Source: Patescibacteria group bacterium
GTDB lineage: Bacteria > Patescibacteriota > Gracilibacteria > UBA1369 > PNNO01
Length of the DNA: 20,667 nucleotides
Direction: 5' to 3'
NCBI GenBank assembly: GCA_024275695.1
Contig: JAJRYP010000118.1
Coordinates: 1 to 20,667, forward strand
The notes beneath the pieces are model-generated. The model saw nothing but the letters and a program-made list of their open reading frames with translations, made no database searches and had not been told where the DNA came from. Below are positions 1 through 8,647 of the stretch, piece after piece; the stretch's first letter is position 1; the number at the start of each line of letters is the position of its first letter. Position numbers and translations under genes: made by a program.

Positions 1-56
1 AACATGGTGCAGTAAAGTTGTACTGTTTGAAAAATTTAACTTATGCACCTTATTTT

Positions 57-1352
57 ATGATAGTTCCAATTAGTGATATTAAAAATCATGTTGATAAAGA
101 AATTACAGTAAGGGGATGGATGTTTAATAAACGAAGTAGCGGGAAAATTCATTTCTTACAGCTTCGTGACGGCACAGGCATGATTCAAGGAATAGTTTTT
201 AAAAATGACGTCACCGATGATGTTTTTGATAAAGGTGAAAAGTTGACGATGGAATCTACGGTTTCGGTTACGGGAACCGTTACAAAACACCCAAAATTTG
301 ACGATGTTTTTGAAATGCAGGTTAGAGATATCGATATTCATCATCTAAATGACGATGAGTATCCGATTTCCAAAAAAGAACATGGGCCGGATTTTTTGTT
401 AAACAACCGTCATTTATGGCTACGTTCAAAAAAACAATGGGCAATTCAGAGAGTTAGAAACACAATTATTAACGCAACATACAAGTACCTGAACAAGGAG
501 GGCTTTATTAAGATTGATTCGCCAATTCTGACTCCAAATGCGTGCGAAGGAACTACCGAACTCTTTGAAATTGATTATTTCGATGAAGGGAAAGCGTATC
601 TTTCTCAGTCGGGACAGCTATATTTGGAAGCAGCTATATTTAGTGTTGGAAAATGTTTTGATTTCGGGCCGGTTTTTCGAGCCGAGAAATCAAAAACACG
701 ACGTCATCTAACGGAATTTTGGATGATGGATGCCGAAGCTGCTTTTGTTGAGCATGAAGAAAACATGAAAATTCAGGAAGAATTGATCACATATATTGTT
801 GAAAAAGTTCTTGAAAAAAATATGACCGAACTGAAAGTTTTGGAGAGAGATATTGAGCCTTTAAAAAAGATTAAGCCACCGTTTATTCGAAAAACACATG
901 CCGAAGTTGTAGCTGAATTGCGGGAAATGGGTTCCGATATTGAAGAAAATCACGATTTGGGCGGCGATGATGAAACAATTTTAACCCAAAAATACGACAA
1001 ACCTATTTTTGTCGAGAAATATCCCGCGGAAGTTAAGGCTTTTTACATGAAACGCGACCTTAAAGACAATTCGCGCGTTTTATGCTGCGATCTTCTTGCG
1101 CCTGAAGGATATGGAGAAATTATCGGCGGAAGCCAACGTGAAGATGACTATAACGTATTGTTGGAACGAATTAATGAACACAAATTGCCTCTTGAAGCAT
1201 TCCAATGGTATTTGGATCTGCGAAAATACGGATCGGTTCCTCACAGCGGATTTGGATTCGGATTAGAAAGATTAACCGGTTGGATTTGCGGAACAAAGCA
1301 CATTCGCGAAACTATACCGTTTCCACGAATGATTAACAGAATAACCCCTTAA
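57..1352 (+). CDS. asnS: Asparaginyl-tRNA synthetase
   Basis: Charges tRNA-Asn with asparagine in the cytoplasm; class II aminoacyl-tRNA synthetase, 431 aa. Numbering from the ATG at 57, an N-terminal OB-fold anticodon-binding domain covers about residues 16-47 onward (VRGW...FLQLRDGTG). Class II motif 2 lies at about 207-227 (FRAEKSKTRRHLTEF) and motif 3 at about 398-407 (GFGFGLERLTG). The stretch YLSQSGQLYLEA and the FWMMDAE end of motif 2 fit AsnRS rather than AspRS. The frame is open upstream to a TTG at 18, but the ATG at 57 gives the N-terminus usual for the family (MIVPISDIKNH). No Shine-Dalgarno sequence precedes it. The next gene follows after 4 nt, so they probably share a transcript. 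A cytoplasmic/archaeal-like AsnRS subtype is possible; the family call is secure. Confidence 0.96.
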   Translation: MIVPISDIKNHVDKEITVRGWMFNKRSSGKIHFLQLRDGTGMIQGIVFKNDVTDDVFDKGEKLTMESTVSVTGTVTKHPKFDDVFEMQVRDIDIHHLNDDEYPISKKEHGPDFLLNNRHLWLRSKKQWAIQRVRNTIINATYKYLNKEGFIKIDSPILTPNACEGTTELFEIDYFDEGKAYLSQSGQLYLEAAIFSVGKCFDFGPVFRAEKSKTRRHLTEFWMMDAEAAFVEHEENMKIQEELITYIVEKVLEKNMTELKVLERDIEPLKKIKPPFIRKTHAEVVAELREMGSDIEENHDLGGDDETILTQKYDKPIFVEKYPAEVKAFYMKRDLKDNSRVLCCDLLAPEGYGEIIGGSQREDDYNVLLERINEHKLPLEAFQWYLDLRKYGSVPHSGFGFGLERLTGWICGTKHIRETIPFPRMINRITP

Positions 1353-1356
1353 AATT

Positions 1357-1719
1357 ATGCATCTGGGAGTACGGATACATGCAAAAGAAGGAACTGTTGA
1401 TACTTACGATGAAATCACAGTCGCTTACTATTATTTAAATATTCTAAACGAACAGCTTGCAAATGCCGGATGGGACAGGAATAGTATTAAATACAAATCA
1501 CACAGGATTGAAAATAATGAATTTAGATTTGAAGCGACAGCTCCTCGCGGATTAGAGGAGTGGATATGTTGTTTAAAATATTTTTCCGGGATAAAAATTC
1601 ATAAGGATGAAATAATATTTACATTAAAAGTTCCATTGCAAGATAGTCAATTAAATAACGATCCTCAAACAGAATCTGTAAAAAAAAGCACACATAGAAG
1701 AATATCCGCAACTATTTAA
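1357..1719 (+). CDS. Hypothetical 120-aa protein
   Basis: I do not recognise this protein. It starts 4 nt after asnS, so it is probably translated from the same mRNA. It is soluble-looking, with no signal peptide or membrane segment. The first 95 residues mix predicted strands and a helix (GVRIHAKEG, YYYLNILNEQLANAGW, FRFEATAPRGLEEWICC), compatible with a small alpha/beta fold. The last 25 residues are polar and basic (KKSTHRRIS), probably disordered. Its 3' end overlaps the end of the opposing alanine racemase gene by 8 bp. Function unknown. Confidence 0.7.
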   Translation: MHLGVRIHAKEGTVDTYDEITVAYYYLNILNEQLANAGWDRNSIKYKSHRIENNEFRFEATAPRGLEEWICCLKYFSGIKIHKDEIIFTLKVPLQDSQLNNDPQTESVKKSTHRRISATI

Positions 1720-2842
1720 CAATTCTTCTAATTGTCGGTGAAATCTGCGTCCAGATCACATAGGGTATTGTTTTGCATGTGTCCGCCATCCATTTAACGC
1801 AATTTTTTTGTAAACGATTATTACCAATAATTTCAATCAAGTGCATTTTTTTTGGATTCTTAACATTCGAAAGATCAATCATAGTTAAATTCATACAGAC
1901 ACGACCGAGAATTTTGCATGGTTTATTTTTATAATACAAATAACCTCTGTTACTTAAACGTCTATCGATTCCTTCATAATATCCGGCCGGTATAAGACCG
2001 ATTTTCATTTCTTTCGGAGCAACAAAAGTGCAACCATAGCTCACACAATCATCTTTTTTCAAATCTTTAATATCTATTAGTGTGGACCTAAAAGTCATCA
2101 CGGGCTTTAATTTTTCAAAATGACATTTTTTAAAATCTTTATCGTTTGCGTCCAGGGAAGATTCTCCATATATGCCAAGACCTAAACGAATCATGTTAAA
2201 ATCTTTTGAGAATATTTTTCCCGCCCCGGCAGTTGCCGCAATATGTTTCCATTTCGGATTTAAATTCAAGTTTTCCGCTATTTTAAGGACTTTTTTGAAT
2301 TTTTCAACTTGCTTGCGAGTAAAATTGTTTTTACTTCCATTATCGGCATCGGCCAAATGAGTACAAATCCCTTCCAGTTTGAGATTTTTATAGGTTTTAA
2401 TAAGCCTTAACGCCTCTTCCACGTCTTTAAAATTCACACCCTGACGATGCATTCCCGTATCTACTTTTAAATGAACTTTTATTTTTCTACGCAGCTTCCC
2501 AAGTTCAATAATCGTATCTTTATCCATCATTGTTACAGCCACATTTTTAAACTTCATATATTTATAATTCTTCGGATGAGTATAGCCGATAATCAAACTT
2601 GGCGTTTTCATGCCCGCTTTTTGAAGTTCAAACGCTTCATAAAAACTATCCACTACGAAATATGGAGGATTTAACGGATCCAGTATTTTTGCAATCTCAA
2701 CAAGCCCGTGACCGTATGCGTTACTTTTTAAAACCGGGCAAATCTCAGCTTCTTTATGAAGCTTCTTGAAATATCTATAATTATATCGAATAGCGTTTTT
2801 AGAAAGAGTGATGGTATTTAAAACCGTCAGTTTGCGACTCAT
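1712..2842 (-). CDS. alr: Alanine racemase
   Basis: PLP-dependent interconversion of L- and D-alanine, supplying D-Ala for peptidoglycan; about 376 aa. The PLP lysine is in PVLKSNAYGHG at residue 39 counted from the ATG at 2842, the same number as in classic Alr enzymes; this is why I prefer that start. The frame continues upstream to ATGs at 2887 and 2908, so an extra basic N-terminus of up to 22 aa is possible. Other family marks are MHRQGV, the PLP-site GLGIYG, the catalytic tyrosine in VSYGCTF, and GRVCMNLTMIDLS. In the last one N stands where many enzymes have D (CMD), a known kind of variation. The gene converges on the small hypothetical gene (8-bp overlap) and lies downstream of the GHKL protein. 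Its presence implies the cell makes or remodels peptidoglycan. Confidence 0.95.
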   Translation of the reverse strand: MSRKLTVLNTITLSKNAIRYNYRYFKKLHKEAEICPVLKSNAYGHGLVEIAKILDPLNPPYFVVDSFYEAFELQKAGMKTPSLIIGYTHPKNYKYMKFKNVAVTMMDKDTIIELGKLRRKIKVHLKVDTGMHRQGVNFKDVEEALRLIKTYKNLKLEGICTHLADADNGSKNNFTRKQVEKFKKVLKIAENLNLNPKWKHIAATAGAGKIFSKDFNMIRLGLGIYGESSLDANDKDFKKCHFEKLKPVMTFRSTLIDIKDLKKDDCVSYGCTFVAPKEMKIGLIPAGYYEGIDRRLSNRGYLYYKNKPCKILGRVCMNLTMIDLSNVKNPKKMHLIEIIGNNRLQKNCVKWMADTCKTIPYVIWTQISPTIRRIVK

Positions 2843-2929
2843 CTTCCTTCTTAACCGTTGCTTGTAATAGAAAATTTTTGCGAGCATGTTCTTATTAAAC
2901 CGTATCATGCTTCCGAAGGCAAATGTATA

Positions 2930-4546
2930 TTATTGAGCATCGTCAGCTACGTCCGTCTCTATCGTAATTTCCGGTTCCTCTGTATCTCTACGTTTAGCGT
3001 CATTGAATATTTCAAAAACCAATCTCACATCCTTTGCGGATTGCATACGAATTACTTCCCTTTCCGTAGCTATACTAATTGGCTTACCTCCACTGAAACA
3101 AATAATATTTTCACTTCGACTTCCTTCTTTGGGGATACAAATAACAACACCCGCGTTCCATTTTTTAGACGATTGGAACGACAAATCTCCATGCATTTCG
3201 CGAACATGCTGTCTGGAAACATACGCACCCAAACCTTTATGATCTTTTCTATCATCACCGTTTACCTTAACCGACACGCCTTTCTGTGTTAAAAAATCCG
3301 TTAGATCTTCATATGATTTTACAGTTCCAAATGACTGCTTTTGAATCTTCTTCATATTATAAGGGGCACCTTTATCCGCAATAATTATGATCACGACATC
3401 TTTACCGTCAACTTTTTCATTTACAGCTTTAAAGTAAAGATAAGGCTCTCCCCTATCGCGAAACGCCTGCAAAACTTCCGGAGAGACTTTTTTATGTTCA
3501 AACGCTCCCTTCGCAAGTTCCAAACAAATCTGTATTAACTTATAACGGTTAATATTTTCAATTCTAATATTCGAAGTGCAATCAATGGAAATTGGCAAAG
3601 ACTCCATGTCGTCTTGATCTTGAGAGACTCTGGCGTTTAAGAGTGCTTCAACATGAAAGAAAGTTTCCATAACATTCGTTTCTCCAATTTCGCACATCCC
3701 AAGTAATTCTTGTTGGTATCCCGTAAGTATTTCCGAAAATGAATGTAGCGCGCGAAGTTGATGTTGTATTGAATATAAATCTACCGGCGGGTCATCTACA
3801 TCTGCCAATTCACCATAGGGTAAAACAATTTTTTTGAGAAAATCTTCAAATACTTTTGCAATGCTGAATATATTACGCAGTGCATGTCCAAAACGTCTCG
3901 ACATAGATACAAGCTGCCTCCATTCGTCATTTTCCAAATCAACTTTATCAAAAGGAAACGGATATTTTTCCCGCCCATCATTATCGGAAGGAACACTCTG
4001 AAGCACAAAAGATTTTAAAATGTTACTTAAAGTAATCATTTCATTGATACTTGCTTCAAGATTTTTAAACGCATCTCCACCAAGCTGCTTTATTCTTAAA
4101 CGCATCATATCTATAGCTACATTTTTAGGTCCGGCAAGGGATTGGCCCTGTATAAAATTTAACAGCATTTTCAATTCTCTATGTTCAAAACACTTCTTAA
4201 TTGCTTCTATTGTATGCGCGGCAGTATAACGAAAAAGTCGAATCAAAAACGCGTTTCTTTCTTGCGGATCCGGATAATGCTGCGGGATCATATTTTTTAG
4301 AAACAAATACGTAAGAACAGTTATAGTTGAACTTCCATCTTTTCCTTTAACAGATTTAGCCATCCCCGGTTCTAAAAATTCAGATTGCACTCTGGATCGA
4401 CAATTTTTCAAAAATTTAACCTGTTTATCAATACCGGCCTCACCTCCACCCAAGTGAAGTTTAGCCTCTTCGTCGAGAAATGCTCTAAACATAGGAAGAT
4501 CATCAATCTCAATATGTTCTTTTTGTACAGGTTCTTGTTCAGACAT
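2930..4546 (-). CDS. Orphan GHKL ATPase / histidine-kinase-like protein
   Basis: A 538-aa protein with no membrane segment or signal peptide. The C-terminal part has the layout of a GHKL (HATPase_c) domain, numbered from the ATG at 4546: an N-box-like helix at about 337-352 (LIQICLELAKGAFEHKK), a G1-like motif at about 390 (IADKGAP), a G2 motif at 437-444 (KGLGAYVS) followed by EMHGDLSFQSS, and a final strand resembling the kinase G3 end (AGVVICIP). The N box lacks the canonical second Asn (G in its place), so ATP binding may be weak or lost. At about residue 221, RRFGHALRNIFSIA resembles an H-box (HELRNPL-like), suggesting a DHp helix. The 200-aa N-terminal helical region is unknown. A TTG start at 4588 would add 14 aa; I chose the ATG. 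No response regulator is nearby. Family assignment is by motif reading only. Confidence 0.7.
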   Translation of the reverse strand: MSEQEPVQKEHIEIDDLPMFRAFLDEEAKLHLGGGEAGIDKQVKFLKNCRSRVQSEFLEPGMAKSVKGKDGSSTITVLTYLFLKNMIPQHYPDPQERNAFLIRLFRYTAAHTIEAIKKCFEHRELKMLLNFIQGQSLAGPKNVAIDMMRLRIKQLGGDAFKNLEASINEMITLSNILKSFVLQSVPSDNDGREKYPFPFDKVDLENDEWRQLVSMSRRFGHALRNIFSIAKVFEDFLKKIVLPYGELADVDDPPVDLYSIQHQLRALHSFSEILTGYQQELLGMCEIGETNVMETFFHVEALLNARVSQDQDDMESLPISIDCTSNIRIENINRYKLIQICLELAKGAFEHKKVSPEVLQAFRDRGEPYLYFKAVNEKVDGKDVVIIIIADKGAPYNMKKIQKQSFGTVKSYEDLTDFLTQKGVSVKVNGDDRKDHKGLGAYVSRQHVREMHGDLSFQSSKKWNAGVVICIPKEGSRSENIICFSGGKPISIATEREVIRMQSAKDVRLVFEIFNDAKRRDTEEPEITIETDVADDAQ

Positions 4547-4779
4547 TAAATCAAGATTAGCAAGACAAACATGATACTTTTTATTCAAATTATGTCAACT
4601 ATATCTTAACTAAGAAATGCTCTACCAAAACAGCTTTTGCTGTTCTTTAGGTCTACGCGGAAAGTTTTGCGTCTTTTTAGCATGTTAATTACACAATTCC
4701 ATACTATTTAATAAAAATCTTTCATATTTATATCTTATAAGAGTAAAGTGGTAGTATAGATATTACTAATTTTATTACT
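4547..4779. other. Divergent intergenic region with two hairpins
   Basis: This 233-nt gap separates divergently transcribed genes and should hold both promoters. I see a 6-bp hairpin at 4629-4644 (AACAGC, TTTT loop, GCTGTT). A second, imperfect hairpin lies at 4655-4672 (ACGCGGA, 4-nt loop, TTTGCGT, with two G-U pairs) and is followed by five T at 4674-4678. Together they look like a short terminated + strand RNA or a regulatory leader. No +-strand gene ends nearby, so a terminator for an mRNA is not needed here. No convincing -35/-10 pair was found. Low confidence. Confidence 0.25.
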
Positions 4780-5001
4780 ATGAATCCTATTTTTGCCGGA
4801 ATACTTGGTTTCCTACTGGTTATTTTTATTCTTGGACTTATATTCGCGATTCCAACATGGTTTCTTTGGAATTGGCTAATGCCCGCTATCTTTGATTTAC
4901 CTACTATTAGCTTATTACAAGCTTTGGGGTTAAATCTGCTTGCGGGGATACTATTTAAAAGCTCAACAAAAGTCGAAAAATGGTCTTCAAGATGGGAGTA
5001 A
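4780..5001 (+). CDS. Small conserved membrane protein (73 aa)
   Basis: A tiny integral membrane protein. Residues 3-30 form a long hydrophobic helix (FAGILGFLLVIFILGLIFAI), followed by a conserved-looking NWLMPAIFDLPTISLLQALG segment, a second short hydrophobic stretch (LNLLAGILF) and a polar tail. The pattern W-N-W-x-x-P-x-[IL]-F-x-L-P-x-[IL]-x-x-x-Q-A-L-G recurs, from memory, in many small uncharacterised bacterial and phage membrane proteins; I know of no assigned function. It sits 27 nt ahead of the MATE exporter on the same strand. The ATG has no Shine-Dalgarno sequence, as is usual in this window. Confidence 0.75.
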   Translation: MNPIFAGILGFLLVIFILGLIFAIPTWFLWNWLMPAIFDLPTISLLQALGLNLLAGILFKSSTKVEKWSSRWE

Positions 5002-5028
5002 ATTAATTTCTTGTAACGATACGCACAG

Positions 5029-6375
5029 ATGAAACGAAATCTTACCGAAGGTTCCATTGTTAAGGCACTGCTTGCTCTGGCACTACCTATCATACTTGCG
5101 AATATTTTTCATACGGTTTATCAATTAACAGATACGTTTTGGGTTGGAAGACTTGGCGCTCGTGCTGTTGCTGCTGTGAGTTTAAGCTTTCCAATTATCT
5201 TTTTACTAATTTCACTTGGATCCGGACTTGCTATCGCGGGTTCAATTTTGGTTGCCCAGTACAAGGGACAAGGCAATGACGAAAAAATTGATTATGTAAC
5301 CGCGCAAACACTTAGCTTAATGTTTTTTATCTCTTTAATCCTTGCCACGGCCGGTTATTTTATTTCCCCACTCTTTATCGACGCAATGAATCAGGAAGCG
5401 ATAGTTGCAAAAGACGCTATTTTATACATGCGGATTTCTTTTACAGGTGTTCCCTTCATGTTTCTTTTCTTTGTATTTCAAGCGGTTATGAGAGGAATCG
5501 GAGATGTTAGAACTCCACTTTATATAGTTATTGTAACTGTTTTGTTGAATTTTATTTTGGACCCTTTATTCATTTTAGGATGGGGGCCAATCCCGCCATA
5601 TGGAGTTCTTGGTGCCGCTGTGGCGACGATCAGCACGGAGGCATTATCGGCAATTGTCGGGATGATTCTCTTGCTTCGCGGAAACCGCGGAATTAATTTA
5701 CGATTAAAGGATCTAAAACCCGATTTCTTACTTATAAAAAAGTTATTTAAACTTGGATTCCCGGCTTCCATAGAACAAGGAACTCGTTCCTTCAGCATGG
5801 TTGTCATGACTTTTCTCGTTGCAACCTTCGGAACATATATTGTTGCGTCATATGGATTAGCTACACGAATTCTTGGATTCATCATAATTCCGGCCATCGG
5901 TCTTGCCATGGCAACATCTACATTAGTCGGACAAAACATGGGAGCCGGAAAAATTGAACGTGCAAATCAAACAATGAAAAAAAGTATAAAGATTGGATTT
6001 TTCGTGTTAACAATAGTTGGAATTTTATTATTCATTTTTGCCGAACCGATCTCTTCCGCGTTTATTCCGGGCGACGCAACAGTTATCAAAGAGAGTTCCA
6101 TATTTTTGAAAATAATGTCTTTAACATTTGGATGTATTGGAATGCAAATGGGAATAATTGGAACGCTAAGAGGATCCGGAAATACAAAAACCGCAATGAA
6201 TCTTTCTATTTTCGTCCTGGTTGTAATGCTTTCCATGGCATATATACTTTCAAAACATACATCGTTCGGACATCTCGGAATATGGATCGCATACCCAATT
6301 TCGAATGTAGCCGGCGCGCTTGCGGGACTCTATTTTATTGTGAGAGGGAAGTGGAAAGAAAAGAAAATCACGTGA
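5029..6375 (+). CDS. MATE family efflux transporter
   Basis: Predicted inner-membrane cation-coupled exporter of drugs or metabolites, 448 aa, the normal MATE length. The N-terminus (MKRNLTEGSIVKALLALALP then YQLTDTFWVGRLGARAVAAV) is diagnostic of the NorM/DinF type. About 12 hydrophobic segments form two pseudo-symmetric halves; the second starts near residue 235 (LFKLGFPASIEQGTRS) and contains the GLATRILGFIIIPAIGLA stretch. It follows a 73-aa membrane protein by 27 nt and ends 4 nt before the convergent lipoprotein gene, with no obvious terminator between. The substrate cannot be read from the sequence; lipid-linked precursor export, as in related MOP-superfamily flippases, is less likely because the motifs are MATE-like. 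Confidence 0.93.
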   Translation: MKRNLTEGSIVKALLALALPIILANIFHTVYQLTDTFWVGRLGARAVAAVSLSFPIIFLLISLGSGLAIAGSILVAQYKGQGNDEKIDYVTAQTLSLMFFISLILATAGYFISPLFIDAMNQEAIVAKDAILYMRISFTGVPFMFLFFVFQAVMRGIGDVRTPLYIVIVTVLLNFILDPLFILGWGPIPPYGVLGAAVATISTEALSAIVGMILLLRGNRGINLRLKDLKPDFLLIKKLFKLGFPASIEQGTRSFSMVVMTFLVATFGTYIVASYGLATRILGFIIIPAIGLAMATSTLVGQNMGAGKIERANQTMKKSIKIGFFVLTIVGILLFIFAEPISSAFIPGDATVIKESSIFLKIMSLTFGCIGMQMGIIGTLRGSGNTKTAMNLSIFVLVVMLSMAYILSKHTSFGHLGIWIAYPISNVAGALAGLYFIVRGKWKEKKIT

Positions 6376-6379
6376 AATT

Positions 6380-6826
6380 TTATTGGGAATAACAATCGAA
6401 GATCATGTCATCCGGAAAATTGTATGGCTCTATTTCGAGGCATGTGTATACACCATGGCCATCAACAACAATCCTCCATTTCCCTTCTACTTTCGCCGCC
6501 AGAAACATTCCACCATCTCCTATTGCTTCCCCTAATTTAACCATCCCACGCATATGATTTTCACTTTCATGAGTTGGTGTAACAGTTATTGATTCAATTT
6601 CTTTGTCAAATTTTTCCGCAAACGCGGCCCGGACTTCCAAAACACTTTCGCCGGAAGTCTCATCTTCCATGACAGGTTCTTCGGTTTTCGGAGTATCAAC
6701 AACCTGTTCTTGAGCAGTTTCGGCCAATTCCGTAAAATTTTCACCGGCTTCTTCGGCACATCCGTTTAAAACAAAAATGGAAATTAAAAACACAATACTT
6801 GCGAGGAGTGATAATTTAGCTTTCAT
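6380..6826 (-). CDS. Lipoprotein of unknown function (148 aa)
   Basis: An exported lipoprotein. A basic start and hydrophobic helix end in the lipobox LNGC with the modified cysteine at residue 23. An acidic, Glu/Thr-rich linker (about 24-62) leads to a C-terminal domain of about 80 aa with the pattern VRAAFAEKF...ITVTPT...HMRGMVKLG...GGMFLAAKVEGKWRIVVDGHG...C. Two cysteines near the end (TCLEI and FDCYSQ) could form a disulfide outside the cell. The domain reads like one of the small secreted domains common in Patescibacteria lipoproteins (GMV...FLAAK...W.IV.DG), but I cannot name it. It is the last gene of a minus-strand run (9268 to 6380). Confidence 0.8.
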   Translation of the reverse strand: MKAKLSLLASIVFLISIFVLNGCAEEAGENFTELAETAQEQVVDTPKTEEPVMEDETSGESVLEVRAAFAEKFDKEIESITVTPTHESENHMRGMVKLGEAIGDGGMFLAAKVEGKWRIVVDGHGVYTCLEIEPYNFPDDMIFDCYSQ

Positions 6827-6896
6827 AAAGAATAGATTATTTATAAAAGTTATCTATATTATAAATAATCCCGACGACATTGCAACAAATATAAAT

Positions 6897-7769
6897 CTAT
6901 TCTTCCTCTTCTTCTCTTACTTCTTCTTCAAGTTTATTCAATTTCTTTCTATGTAATTGAAGATAAATACCTGATGAAACAAGAAGAATTCCTCCAACAA
7001 GAATTCGCATATTAAAGGGCTCGTTTAAGATAAACAGGGCAAGTGTTATGGCAACCATTGTGCTTACAATAGTAAGTATTATTGAACTGGTTTCAGCTTC
7101 CACCTTCTCTAAAGCAAGATTTTGGAACAAATAAGCAATTCCCGTAGAAAGAACACCAACAAATATTAAATAAATTGAAAAATTTCCAAATCCATAAATA
7201 AACGGAAACGGAAGCAAGAAAAACAGTGCAAAAAAGAAAAACCAGAAAACATCTCCGATTGAATGTGTTTTATCGACCATACGCATAACCGGAACAAGTA
7301 AACCGTAGACAGCCGTTGATAAAATAGCAAGCACGCTACCGATTAACCCCTCCGATCTTAAAGGATTCATTATAAAGAGGCCTATACCAGCTATAACAAG
7401 CGCCATAATTTTAACTGCCGTGATACGTTCACTTAAAAGGAAATAGGCAAATATAAATACAAAAAACGGAAATATTGAAAGAATAAACGCCACATTTTGT
7501 ATCGGAGCAAATAAATATGCCAAATTTGTTAATGAAATTGTAATTGCAATTAATAGTCCAATCGGGATATATAACTTCAAATCTCTTTTTTTTACCTTAA
7601 AAGTCGTTTTATCCAAAACCGGACATAAAAATAACAACACAATAAAGCCAAAAAACACTCTATAAAAATTAATCACCATAGGATGAACCGAATCCCCGAT
7701 AAGTTTAATAAATATACCTATAGTTCCAAATAACGCGGCCGCCAGTATGACAAAAATATAATTTTTCAT
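6897..7769 (-). CDS. EamA/DMT family transporter
   Basis: A 290-aa inner-membrane protein of the drug/metabolite transporter superfamily. It shows two tandem EamA halves of about five transmembrane helices each: residues 5-130 (AAALFGTIGIFIKLIG, then FYRVFFGF) and about 145-275 (ILSTAVYGLLVPVMRMV, then GIAYLFQNLALEKVEAETSS). The conserved end of the second half (LALFILNEPFNMRILVGGIL) is clear. It ends in an unusual run of acidic residues (EEEVREEEEE) after a basic stretch. Likely exports or imports small metabolites such as amino acids; the substrate is unknown. It lies between two lipoprotein genes on the same strand with gaps of about 70 nt. Confidence 0.92.
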   Translation of the reverse strand: MKNYIFVILAAALFGTIGIFIKLIGDSVHPMVINFYRVFFGFIVLLFLCPVLDKTTFKVKKRDLKLYIPIGLLIAITISLTNLAYLFAPIQNVAFILSIFPFFVFIFAYFLLSERITAVKIMALVIAGIGLFIMNPLRSEGLIGSVLAILSTAVYGLLVPVMRMVDKTHSIGDVFWFFFFALFFLLPFPFIYGFGNFSIYLIFVGVLSTGIAYLFQNLALEKVEAETSSIILTIVSTMVAITLALFILNEPFNMRILVGGILLVSSGIYLQLHRKKLNKLEEEVREEEEE

Positions 7770-7837
7770 TTTATTTTAGCAGAAAACCTCACGTATATTC
7801 TACCATATTTTTAACGCCATGTATATTCGTCAAAAAT

Positions 7838-8617
7838 CTACCTTTTTGAAAAAACAATTACATTCGGCACTTTCACAAGACTGTCATACATTTCTTCATA
7901 GCTTCCTTTCTTTATTGAAATTCCCGTAGAAGTTCCGCCATCAAGATTGAGCACATGAACGAAATCTATATCTGTTTTAATTAGTTCAACCATAAGGTCG
8001 TAAAGAGTGATTCTATGATCATCAACGATTATTATATAAATGAAGCCTTCTTTATCGATTCCAATTGCCGTTCTTCGAGCAATCTTTCCGGAATCTTCCT
8101 GAAATCCGCGTACAGAATTTTTAATTAAAAACGGATAGCTTTGAAGAGCAAATTCAAGTTTTTCTCCACTTTGCAAAGGATCACGACCGGAGTCGCGAAT
8201 TTTAAGTATATTGTTTTCAACTACCAATACTCCTGACAAATTTTGATCAAAAATACGCTCTCCGATACGGTTATAATCGATTTTTAAATATCCGGAAGGC
8301 GTATAATCTTCATGAAAATATGCGCCATTAATAATAAGCTCCGCATCCTCAATAAATTCATCCCATTCAGAGATATATTTCGGATTCGCAGAAGAATACT
8401 GCATCGAAATATTAAAATCATCGGGATTTAACCTGAATATCTTAATCACTTCAATTTCTTTGCCTGTTTCATATTCCCAATCAAGAAAAGCCAAAGAATC
8501 ATCAATTTCATACCAACTGTCACTATATGGATAGTTGGCTGTGGGGATTAAGTCATCGCATCCGGTAACCAAGAATATAAATGACATGCCAAATGCCATC
8601 AAAATTATCCTTTTCAT
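7838..8617 (-). CDS. NAGPA-domain (phosphodiester glycosidase) lipoprotein
   Basis: A 259-aa exported lipoprotein with lipobox LVTGC (Cys20). The mature part matches the phosphodiester glycosidase / exopolysaccharide-type domain of the NAGPA family: INGAYFHEDY at about 94-104, RRTAIGID at 181-188, and NLDGGTSTG at 224-232, the last being the family's hallmark active-site loop. Related enzymes cleave GlcNAc-1-phosphodiester bonds or act on wall polymers; here the likely role is trimming or editing phosphodiester-linked glycans at the cell surface. It sits between the EamA transporter and the SdpI-like protein. The start ATG has no Shine-Dalgarno sequence. Family call is firm; the substrate is inferred. 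Confidence 0.9.
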   Translation of the reverse strand: MKRIILMAFGMSFIFLVTGCDDLIPTANYPYSDSWYEIDDSLAFLDWEYETGKEIEVIKIFRLNPDDFNISMQYSSANPKYISEWDEFIEDAELIINGAYFHEDYTPSGYLKIDYNRIGERIFDQNLSGVLVVENNILKIRDSGRDPLQSGEKLEFALQSYPFLIKNSVRGFQEDSGKIARRTAIGIDKEGFIYIIIVDDHRITLYDLMVELIKTDIDFVHVLNLDGGTSTGISIKKGSYEEMYDSLVKVPNVIVFSKR

Positions 8618-8647
8618 TATAAATTTTTACAAGCCGTAAGAATTCTA

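Noticed and set aside
57..81. Start of asnS at the TTG at 18
   Set aside because: The ATG at 57 matches the usual N-terminus; the extra 13 residues look unlike the family.
2858..3292. 144-codon open frame on + and its neighbours inside the GHKL gene
   Set aside because: Shadows of alr and the GHKL gene; low-quality composition and no motif.
5520..5939. 139-codon open frame on - inside the MATE gene
   Set aside because: Antisense shadow; the MATE frame has clear family motifs.
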